Positions 18,692 through 27,493 of a stretch of 30,782 bases of DNA are shown here, piece after piece. Under the pieces are notes generated by a model, which saw nothing but the letters and a program-made list of their open reading frames with translations, ran no database searches and was not told the DNA's origin. The stretch's first letter is position 1. Each line of letters opens with the position of its first letter. A program made the position numbers and the translations under genes. The stretch spans positions 1 through 30,782 of the forward strand of contig JALLBK010000204.1 in assembly GCA_036940085.1 (NCBI GenBank), written 5' to 3'. Source of the stretch: Discostella pseudostelligera. Lineage: Eukaryota; Bacillariophyta; Thalassiosirophyceae; Thalassiosirales; Thalassiosiraceae.

Positions 18692-21600
18692 ATGCGGATA
18701 TTCATTTCTTCCTTCGTGATTTTCCTCCAGCTTTCACCATCACTCGCATTCTCGTTTTCATCAATTCAACGAAGGCGATCTGCTGTTGCATGTGTAAACG
18801 AACGTAGACCAGTGTCAGTGGGAGCGGGGAATGATCAACTCGATATAAATGCACATAATCATGATCGTCTGCTGGATGACAACCATAATTTATCTGTTGT
18901 CGACGGCAACATCGGCTCAACCAAGAAAGGGTCTATTGCGGCAGGTGTATTGGGAGCGGCCACAGCGCAGTTTAGTGCAACCAAGGTATGTCAAGTTGTA
19001 AATACATTAATTTGCTAGTGACGTATTGGTTCGATATTTCTCAACCATTGTTCCGTATGCAGGCATTTGCTGTAGTGGGTCTGGCAGGAGTAATTACCAC
19101 CGGTTCAGTTGATGACATCACCTACCAAGATTCACGACATATCAGAGATGAAACATCAGCTGAGTCTTCTGTTGTTGTAAACAAGCAATCCTCGATACTG
19201 AAAACATCACCATCTTCTCGAATATCATCCGTTACACTGTCAAGTAATATTTTAGCAGATACTAGCATAGACGACACCTCAATTTTGGATAAAATGATCG
19301 AAAAAATGGCAAGCGTCAATGAAAAGGCACAGGCAGAAAGAATCGATGAGGCAGGTATGAAACGAAAGATACAGGACATAAAGGAAAAAGCGCTGGAAGA
19401 TGTTCCAATTATTGCGAAGCAGGCAGATAAAGAGAAATTGAATACAGAGCCAGAAAGTATTCCTACTGAGCAATCAACGCGTGCATTGGACGATGACATG
19501 CTGGAAAAAGATACTCCTGTAGAACAAAGTTCCCGAGTAGAGGAGGGCGATCGGTTGAAAGAGCAACAGGAAGCAGGGCGTTTGGCACTAGAGCAACGGG
19601 CTCGGGACGAGACGGATGCACTTCTGAAGGAGCAACAGGAAGCAAAGAGAATTGCAGCTGAGCAAAAAGCCCAAGAAGAGGCAGATGCTAGATTGAAGGA
19701 ACAGCAGGAGGCAGAGCGAGTGGCCGCCGAGCAAAAGGCCCGAGCAGAGGCGGATGCACGGCTGAAAGAACAGCAGGAGGCAGAGCGTGTATCTGCAGAG
19801 CAAAAGGCCAGAGCAGAGGCAGATCGGCTGAAGGAACAACAGGAGGCGGAGCGAGTGGCAGCAGAGCAAAAGGCCAAAGCAGAGGCAGATGCACGGCTGA
19901 AGGAGCAACAGGAGGCAGAGCGTGTATCTGCAGAGCAAAAGGCCAGAGCAGAGGCAGATGCACGGCTGAAGGAGCAACAGGAGGCAGAACGTGTGGCTGC
20001 AGAACAAAAGGCCAAAACAGAGGCGGAAGCACTGCTGAAGGAACAACAGGAGGCGGATCGAGTGGCTGCCAAGCAAAGGGCCCGAGAAGAGGCGGAAGCA
20101 CGGCTGAAAGAACAGCAGGAGGCAGAGCGTGTAGCTGCTGAACAAAAGGCGCGTGACGAGGAAATCGCAGTACTAAAAGCACAACTGGAAGCAGAGCGTC
20201 AGGAGACAGAGCGTATAGCTGCTGAACAAAAAACGCGTGAAGAGGCCATGGTGATGCTTAAACAGCAACAAGAGGCAGAACGAGTGGCCGCTGAAGCTGC
20301 GAGGATTGCAGAGCAAGAGAAACTTCAACAGGAACGCGAAGTTGCAAGAATAGAGGCGGAGCGAGTCGCTGAGGAAAGACTTCTAGCTAAGTTGGAAAAG
20401 GAGGAAAAGACTCTCATCGACTCCATATCCAAACTTGTGGCACAGGTTCAAAGACAAGAGCAGGAAAGTGCTAAGATAGAAGTTGACCGTCGTCGTCAAG
20501 AGGAAGTTCTCGCGAAGTTGGAATCCGAAGAAAAGGCGCGTACAGAGCAAATTGAACGAATTGATGCACAAGTGATTAAACTCGAGAAGGAGGCCGATGA
20601 GGCAAAAGCTGTATTAGAGAGGCTGAAGAAAGTTGAACAATCCAGAGAGGATGAGGCAAACAAGGCGATGGAAGCAAGAAAGTCACTAGTTGCAAAAATC
20701 GATTCAATAAAGTCGTTACCATCAAAGACGCTGTCAGACTTCAATTTAAGGACTCCTCAGTTCCAAGGGTCTCTGGAACTCTTCAAATCGAATTTCCCAT
20801 CAATCCCTTCACTTGATGGAATAAATTCTCTTGAGATCCCCAAATCAAAAGTTGTTGCGTCGATGCCTTCTCCATCTAGTGGACAGAAGATTCTGGTAGA
20901 ATCGCAGGCCTCTGTCAAAGACATGATCAAAAACGTTCCAGAATATGCAGTGACGTGGGGTGCGTCAGCGGTGTTGGCACTTGGTGTCATCACAGTAGGA
21001 TTTGCATTGCGTGGAGAAGGAGACGATGATGATCAAAATGGATACAACGATGATAGTAACGTATCTACTCCCTATGGATTGAGAGGACAAGGAGGTTTGT
21101 ATTCTCCAACATCATCACCATTCAATGGACAAAGCAATCCTTTTTCGAAGTCATCGTCTTCTGGTATGCCTTTGCAGAGCAGTTCGTTTGGGAATACTAA
21201 ATCATCATTCGGTAGTCCAAAATCGCAAGGATTTGGTATGTCCGGGATGGGTTCTGGATCAGGCTTCACCGGTTCACCACCGTCCATAACATTCCAGCCG
21301 CCACTCAAAGGCTCCACGATGGGTGGTAATGGACCTGGATTAGGAGGTTTCGCTCGACCAAAAGGAGGGTCATTCGGTAGCAAAACATCGTTTGGTGGAA
21401 TGCCAGGAGGTGTAGGTGGGCTCCCTACGGGTATGCCATTGGGAAAGCAGGGGGGCAATGCAGGCGGTAATACATTCACAAATTCCCAGCCGTCGTTCGC
21501 AAAAGGTACAATGAAAGGATCAAGTAGCAGTTTTGGCAACAATCAAGTAGTGAAATCGGGATCGCCGACAGGTATGCCATTCGGCCAAAAAGGAGGTGGA

Positions 21601-22155
21601 GGTAGCACTATGCCATCAGCATCAAAGTTTGGTGCAAAAGGATCGAGTGGATTCGGTAGCATGCAAGGAGGAGGGCTGGGAGGAGGAGGGCCTGGTCTTT
21701 CCTCTACTAGTATGCCATTCGGCCAAAACGGAGGTGGTGGTTTGTCATCAGTGTCAAAAGCTTCTTCAGGTACTACCAATTCGCCACCGTTTCCAACAGG
21801 ACCAATGAAAGGATCAACTGGTTTCGGTAGCATGCAAGGAGGAGGACTAGGAGGTGGTCCCGGGCTCACTCCAGGTATGCCATTACCAAAGTCAAGCACT
21901 TTTGGAGGCAACCCACCGCCGTTCGGTGGTGCAAATGGAACAATGAAAGGTGCAAGCGCATTCAAAAGTGGGCCTGGTTTCCAGTCAGGCATGCAAAAGG
22001 GAGGTGATGGTGGCGATGGCAGTGGCTTTTCATCAGTATCAAAGACTTCTTCTGGCAACCCACCGCCGTTTCCAACAGGACCAATGAAAGGATCCGGCTC
22101 TGGCTTTACTGGAGCTCCGAAGTCGTACGGTAAATCATCGTTCAAAAAGGGATGA
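18692..22155 (+). CDS. Presequence-bearing coiled-coil repeat protein with a Gly/Phe/Ser-rich tail
   Basis: Two exons, 18692-18985 and 19063-22155, join in phase 0 to 1128 residues. It begins with a clear signal peptide (RIFISSFVIFLQLSPSLAFS); SLAFSF resembles the diatom ASAF plastid motif, followed by a basic, Ser-rich stretch. A hydrophobic segment spans about 80-112. Residues 263-496 are ten tandem units of about 23 residues built on LKEQQEAERVAAEQKARAEA, followed by further Glu/Lys/Arg coiled coil to about 650. A single transmembrane helix lies at about 726-748 (TWGASAVLALGVITVGFAL), followed by an Asp-rich turn and about 370 residues of low-complexity tail with repeated GFGSMQGGGLGGG, MPFGQ and PPFPTGPMKG blocks. 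No enzyme motif was found. A structural or tethering role on a plastid membrane is a guess. The family is not recognised. Confidence 0.75.
19555..20256 (+). repeat. Ten tandem 69-bp coding repeats
   Basis: In-frame units of 69 bp each encode LKEQQEAERVAAEQKARAEA plus three residues. Unit 4 lacks one Ala codon and unit 10 carries a five-residue insertion. Units 3-7 are nearly identical, which suggests recent unequal exchange. Long open stretches on the minus strand here are by-products of the repeat. Confidence 0.85.
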
Positions 22156-22478
22156 GAGTCGATTTTTTGGACTTGAATTCATAACGCAAGAGTGTCGGTG
22201 GTGTGTACAGTACAAATAGCTCCTTTGTGAGAGCAACGAGCGATAGATAACAATTGGTTGGATTAGATTGAGGACACAGCATAATTTGTTGACTCTTCTG
22301 GTCGAAACGACGTGATAAAGTCGAACTGCACTTGTCAGCGAGGTCTAGGATGAGATTATCTTTATATTCCTCGTTATCGAGTAGAGTAGCAGCGTGTGTG
22401 TTGCTCCCAACTAAAGTACCAACCAACACGTTCTCCGATACATGATCAATAACCGTATGGTATGAGTGTCAAGATCAC
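22156..22478. other. Convergent intergenic region
   Basis: Lies between the stop codon of the coiled-coil gene (+) and the stop codon of the small FKBP (-). Apart from 3' flanks, nothing recognisable was seen. Confidence 0.5.
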
Positions 22479-23529
22479 TTATAAGTCTTCCTTCACATAG
22501 TCTCCCTTGACCTGTGATAGAGCAAAGAAGAAGAAACAGACATCGTTCAGCGGGAGGAATTCGAACGAAGCGATTCCCAATGCCCTTCCATTGCCATTCC
22601 AATGAAAAAAACATGGCGCGGTCTTTCCATTCCATTCTCACCTTCAATAATTCTAGAGTGAACACCAATACAGCACCACCGGGAATAGCCCCTCCAGCAC
22701 CGCTATCACCATATCCCAATTCCGAGGGAATGTAAAGTTCCCACTTCGCACCTTCCTTCATTAGCTGCATTGCCTCGGTCCATCCCCTTCACAAAGAGAG
22801 TTGGTGGTATTAAGTTGCAACAAAGATATCATGTTGAGTAAGAATCTAAATGCGGTATGTGTTGACGGAAGATATGAGATAATGAGTTGGGAGAGTTTCT
22901 ACTCACCTGATCACTTGATTAGGCGCAAAGGTCAATGGTTGACCACGCTTGTAGGATGAGTCGAACTCGGTGCCATCGATGAGTGCCCCCCAATAATCGC
23001 TGTAGTACAAAATACGTTAATTAAGTCGATATGAAGAGAACGACATGATGCAGGTGCAGCAAATATGGAAATTCTTTCAAGCTAATAGAATCTTACCATT
23101 CACAGGGTGAATTGATGGTGGGCGTTTTGCCATCGGCTTGGTGATTTGTGTGCACGATGCGAGATTAATGGTGAGACGATGGTCATCTGCAAATGCCGCC
23201 GCCGCCGCCGACCCAACTGATAACACTCATGACGAAAAAAACTCACCATTCCCAGGACGGATTTCTTTGTAGAGCAATCCACTTGGTAGAGTTACCACTC
23301 CCTCCTCTTTCCCCTTCGCCGCAAGGTAGGCGAGCCCTGAAATAATTTCGACAGGCAGCGGTATCAACGAGTCGATGAGAATGACTATGCACAATGGAAT
23401 GGCATCGAGAGACAATATACAGAAATATATATTTGACGAACCTTCCGCGGAAGTACCCGCAAGGACAGAGCAAAGTGAGAGCAGGCCGCAGAGGAGCGCT
23501 AATAGGATGGTGAATAATTTGGCGGTCAT
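22479..23529 (-). CDS. Small secretory FKBP-type peptidyl-prolyl isomerase
   Basis: Six minus-strand exons (23529-23442, 23336-23247, 23136-23097, 22999-22907, 22786-22642, 22511-22479) join in phase to 162 residues. Residues 1-27 are a signal peptide ([20 protein letters not shown]). The mature part is a single FKBP domain of the FkpA/MIP-like type: [92 protein letters not shown] and [10 protein letters not shown]. It ends DYVKEDL. The last residues only loosely resemble a KDEL-type ER-retention signal. The protein should catalyse proline isomerisation in the ER lumen or beyond. Intron 1 (105 bp) is a multiple of three without an in-frame stop, so retention would insert 35 hydrophobic residues. 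The 40-bp exon 3 was placed by phase and family fit. Confidence 0.88.
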
Positions 23530-23744
23530 GGTGTGTTTGTTTTGTTGCTGTTGCTTGCTGTTGCTGTGCGCGGTGTTGTTGCGGCGGGGCCGGTTTGTGG
23601 AAAGATCCAAAAGATATGGCGCCAAATGAGGATCCAGTCAACGGACAGACTTGTTGCTCGGCGATCCCGCTGTTCGTGCGCCGCCGCCGCCGCCGACGAC
23701 GGCCCACACCAACACCATGAACAATGGCCATGATATTATCATGA
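23530..23744. promoter_or_regulatory. Short divergent promoter between secretory FKBP and sulfhydryl oxidase, with an E2F-like site
   Basis: Only 215 bp separate the two ATGs. GGCGCCAAA at 23618-23626 (TTTGGCGCC on the minus strand) is E2F-like. Both products are folding enzymes of the secretory pathway, so shared control is plausible but unproven. Confidence 0.4.
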
Positions 23745-25691
23745 ATGTCGTCTCGTCGGACCAAACAATCGCCCATGCCATTGCGTCTACCTAATCTCAT
23801 TCGAGCAAGGCTTGTTATTTGCTCCGTCTCGGTCGTAATTTTGGGGCTAGTGTGTTATTTGGTGAGTGAGAATATCGTCGGGAGATGAACAAAAAATGAT
23901 CGAGCATCTGAGTTCTGAGAGTCGTCGATCCTATTTATCTATTTCGAGTGCTAACATTCGCATGTATATTTGATTAATATCCGTTGCTTTAGGTGGTTGC
24001 AACAATCATGGGCCGTCCACAGTATTTGTACTATGATGAGGATGGCATCGACTCTGCCGGCGTGAATTCTCCCGTTATCGAATATTTAGCACCACATGAT
24101 GATGATCATGATGGCAGCGGCACCAGCAAAAGCAGTAGTAGCTCCTCGCTCAATCCAGATTTTTTGTATCAGCCATCTTCGCAACCTGAATATGTGCCTC
24201 CGCCTAGAGTCGTTGTGTTTTACGCGCCATGGTGAGATTGAGGATTGAGGTGCACGTGAACTGAGATTGTCATTGATATATGTTATGCTTTATTCTCACA
24301 CTAAATTTTCAACCCTTGTGCAAAGGTGTCCCCATTGTGTTCATTATGTACCAAAATACAAACAATTAGCAACGAGCGTCATGTCCGCCAATCCTACCAT
24401 AAAATTTTATGCCATCAGTTGTGTAGCCCACAATGAATTGTGCCATGCCCAAAGCATCCATTCATTCCCAACGATCAAACTATTTCGTGAGGGAAGCTAT
24501 GAAGAACGAAAGGGCAAAGTGGGTATTGATTCCAATTCCGTCCTTAGGGAATTGGGTTTTGACGAGCTCACTGTAGGTGGAATTGACGATAATGATAAGG
24601 GAGCAAGTGTAAAGAAAGGGCACTCGAGGGTGACACCATTCCGAGATAATGATGTACATGATGCGTGGTCCGATGCCGCTCTATCCTTCGAATTTGCACT
24701 AAAGAATGGGATATACATGGAACATGGTCCACTCGCCGACGACAAACGAGATGCCTTCCGCAATTGGTTGGACCTGCTATCGAAATCCTTACCGGCACAA
24801 ATGAAACGGACACACGCTATCATCATTGCAGTATTGGACAATTTCTCACTAGCGAGTAGTGGGCAGTCGGAATTGGATGAATTAGTTCGCAGTCAGGTCT
24901 TCTCCGAGACGTCGTTGTCCGCATCGTCGTGGAGGACTTGTACCAATGGCAACAATGAAATGGGGTACACATGTGGATTATGGGATTTGTTTCACATCAT
25001 GTCCGTGGGTGTGGTGGAGTACAATCGTCACAATAATCCGCCGATACCCACGAGGCATGCCTCGGAGACATTGCGAAATTACATCGATCATTTCTTCCAA
25101 TGCGATGAATGTCGGATGAATTTTCTATCCATGTATGACACATGTGCATTTGATGGCTGTCATCGGCTTTCGGAGAATCCATCGTCGAAAGAAGAGGAGT
25201 GGCGTGAATTGACTCTGTGGTTGTGGGAGACTCATAATGATGGTCAGTAAATCCTCTCTCCAGAACTACTTGTTTACCCGTTCAAGTTTTTGTGCAAGAC
25301 ATATCCATCTCATCCCGTTCGTTTTTATCCCACAGTGAATGTCAGATTGCTTGGTGAGCGGTTAGAGGCAAACAAGGAGTCGAAACCGAACCATTCAGAA
25401 TCGCAGCAATCACGATGGCCATCATCGCGTTCCTGTCCATCTTGCTGGAGGGGAGATAATAGTTGGGAGCAAGAGGAAGTATTTAACCATCTCCACAACA
25501 TGTACTGGTCAGGCAATCCGAACTACATCAAAATTGCATCCGACAATTACGAAACGATAAGCAGCGGTGGTTGGTCTCAGACGCTATTGCGATGGAAGTT
25601 CACACTTGTTAGCTTTGTCTTTGCCATGCTCATCAGACACATTTATAAATGGAAACGAAGGAAATTGACTTCAGGGCAGCATAAAAAGTGA
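23745..25691 (+). CDS. QSOX-type flavin-dependent sulfhydryl oxidase (thioredoxin + Erv/ALR domains)
   Basis: Four exons (23745-23861, 23993-24231, 24326-25242, 25336-25691) join in phase to 542 residues. An N-terminal signal-anchor (about 20-46) is followed by an acidic Ser-rich stretch. A thioredoxin domain with the split codon W119 then C120-P-H-C123 and 'HSFPTIKLFREG' follows. Next is an Erv/ALR FAD domain: WDLFHIMSVG (WxxxHxxS), C378-D-E-C381 as the redox disulfide next to FAD, and H422-N423-DVN as the FAD-contacting HNxVN motif. A CPSCW motif follows near residue 470, then a C-terminal transmembrane helix (LVSFVFAMLIRHIY) with a basic tail. QSOX enzymes make disulfides in secreted proteins and pass electrons to O2. 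The ATG at 23745 is preceded by an in-frame stop and by an overlapping upstream ATG in another frame. Confidence 0.92.
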
Positions 25692-25848
25692 GGTAGATAT
25701 GCAGAAGAACGTGCTTTCATGTGATTTATGTATGTATTGTAGCATGGTATTGCCGAGAAGCACCACCGCAGAGCTAGTGGTAACTATCTAAAACAACAGT
25801 GGTGGTGGATCAGCACAATGCTCATCATGGTTCGTCGCTCTTATCTCT

Positions 25849-27084
25849 CTACGACTGCGTAAACAGTTGCCTCTTTGTCATCTGCACAATATTGTCCACC
25901 AACTCTTCCGTCGCAATCTCCATCACCGCACGCAATGGTTTGCCGAGCTCTCCACCAGAACCAAACCCATCCTCATCTGTCTCATCCATTCCCTTCTTGC
26001 CCAAGTTTGAAGTAGTGGCAGTCGAAGTAGGAACGGGCGACGACGAGGCTCGTTCGCCCGACGAAATGCCACCACCTCCACCAGTCTTGGACGACATGAG
26101 TGCCGAGGGTCGATCAATCATACTAGCTGCTGTACTACTATTCTCGGGAAGGAATTTATTAATCCGTTCCGCGGCAGAACATAGTCCCTCGGCATGACGA
26201 CACGTCCTCTCCTCTCGTTCTTCCGACACTCCACCCCCTCCACCTCCTCCTCCCAAGGCTCTCATCCACAAAAAATTCTTAGTCAACGACTCCAACACAT
26301 ATCGTGCTCCACTACTCATATAATACTCCACCCCCAATTCATAATAGCTTGCATAACAACTCCCCCATTTCTCCAACCTACTCTGTTCCTCTCGAATCAC
26401 CTCACCATTGGGACAAGTATATGGTACCGGATGAGTATATTCCGGAGGATACGCTCGAAATGCCTTCAACTCTGGTACATTCTTTGCCAAACTCCGAAGT
26501 GGATCCACAACAATTGCCAAAAATGGATTCCCATGTCCATCCTCGGCACGTTGCCATTGCAATTGTGTACTCACATCGGTCTGACTTAAAAAACAATGAC
26601 TTCGTTCACACAAATCAAATGGATGACTGTGATACCATCCCATAAACTTTTCTTTTCGTGTTGGTTCCAATGATTCCCCCAGGGCGATCATGTGGTTAAT
26701 GACATCATTGTCATCTGCCACAACTCGCGTTTCGAATCCTTCAATTGGCAAGGGGAATACATCCGTCACCACCAATGTATGAGGAGTAGTAGGATCCGGC
26801 CTCCCTAACAATAATCCCATGACTTCAATAGGATTCCCACCCGAGGCAATGCCCTTGGTAACACCGGAATGACAATGGGTCATCATTTTCATAATGGCGA
26901 CTGGACCGACAGCAACATTGGTGAAGTAGTGTGGGTCGAGTGTCCAGGGTGAGGAATGGCGGAGTTGTTCGAGTGCGATGGGATCGCAGGAGTAGCGGGC
27001 GTTGGCCATGTTGATGCTGGCATTGGCGGTGGTGGCATCGCTGGTGGTGCTGCCCGTGGCAGTAGTAGCGGAGGAGGAGGGCAT
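25849..27084 (-). CDS. CSN5: COP9 signalosome subunit 5-like JAMM metalloprotease
   Basis: A single exon of 411 residues. The N-terminal ~30 residues are Ser/Thr/Ala-rich. The MPN+ domain follows: E87 in NPIEVMGLLLG is the catalytic Glu, H152-S-H154 (GWYHSHP) and D170 are the zinc ligands, and S167 precedes D170. CSN5-typical text surrounds it: 'FPLPIEGFETRVVA', 'VSTQLQWQ', 'FLAIVVDPLRS', 'LKAFRAYPPEY' and 'YYELGVEYYMSS'. CSN5 removes NEDD8 from cullins in the COP9 signalosome. Odd point: 12 residues separate H154 from S167, against seven in the canonical HxHx7SxxD motif, and no intron explains the extra five. A Gly-run at about 276-283 and an acidic, Gly/Ser-rich linker precede a C-terminal helix. 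Its start faces that of the NOT3 gene, 409 bp away. Confidence 0.9.
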   Translation of the reverse strand: MPSSSATTATGSTTSDATTANASINMANARYSCDPIALEQLRHSSPWTLDPHYFTNVAVGPVAIMKMMTHCHSGVTKGIASGGNPIEVMGLLLGRPDPTTPHTLVVTDVFPLPIEGFETRVVADDNDVINHMIALGESLEPTRKEKFMGWYHSHPFDLCERSHCFLSQTDVSTQLQWQRAEDGHGNPFLAIVVDPLRSLAKNVPELKAFRAYPPEYTHPVPYTCPNGEVIREEQSRLEKWGSCYASYYELGVEYYMSSGARYVLESLTKNFLWMRALGGGGGGGGVSEEREERTCRHAEGLCSAAERINKFLPENSSTAASMIDRPSALMSSKTGGGGGISSGERASSSPVPTSTATTSNLGKKGMDETDEDGFGSGGELGKPLRAVMEIATEELVDNIVQMTKRQLFTQS

Positions 27085-27493
27085 GGTGATGGTGTTGTTG
27101 GGATAGACGGGCGGGGCTTGTTACGGTGATAGAGCGGCGGCGGCGGCGGATGTCATGGTCATGGTAGTCATGGTGGACGGTGAACAATATAATGTTTTGG
27201 CGGGAGAGAGGGGGAGGCAAAGTGCTAGCGGCATTTTTTGGCGGGAGAGAGGGCGACATCATACGGACAGACGATGATGTGGCGCCAGACAGACGCCCCA
27301 GCCAACTCCAACCTCCAAAGCAACAACAACAAAACGAGCAAGCAGGGTGCACAACAACAACAACAAGCTCCCAACAACAATCGAGCACAAGCGAGCGGCA
27401 CCACCAACAATTAAATAATTATTGACTTCGATCTTCCGCCGCCGCCGCCATCGGGAAGTAATACTACTACTGCTGCTTCAGGAGAAATAAACC
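27085..27493. promoter_or_regulatory. Divergent promoter between CSN5 and NOT3, with duplicated E2F-like element
   Basis: The region contains TTTTGGCGGGAGAGAGGG twice (27195-27212 and 27236-27253), each with an E2F-like TTTGGCGGGA core. It then has a long CAA/ACAACA-rich stretch (about 27315-27410) that probably forms the NOT3 5' leader, and a CCGCCGCCGCC tract near 27436. Confidence 0.5.
27195..27253. repeat. Direct repeat of an 18-bp E2F-like element
   Basis: Two exact copies of TTTTGGCGGGAGAGAGGG start 41 bp apart. The core resembles the E2F binding site, and the spacing is about four helical turns. Confidence 0.6.

Noticed and set aside
19122..20182. Long Ser/Cys-rich and Leu/Pro-rich open frames on the minus strand (up to 316 codons)
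   Set aside because: They lie fully inside the 69-bp coding repeats of the plus-strand gene. The repeat lacks stops on the other strand, and the translations are just repeat echoes.
21072..22145. Proline-rich minus-strand open frames of 156 and 200 codons
   Set aside because: They mirror the Gly-rich tail of the plus-strand protein (GGN codons read as Pro on the reverse strand).
23243..23800. Minus-strand open frame of 185 codons rich in Arg, His and Gln
   Set aside because: It is out of frame with the FKBP exons it covers, and spans introns and the divergent promoter.
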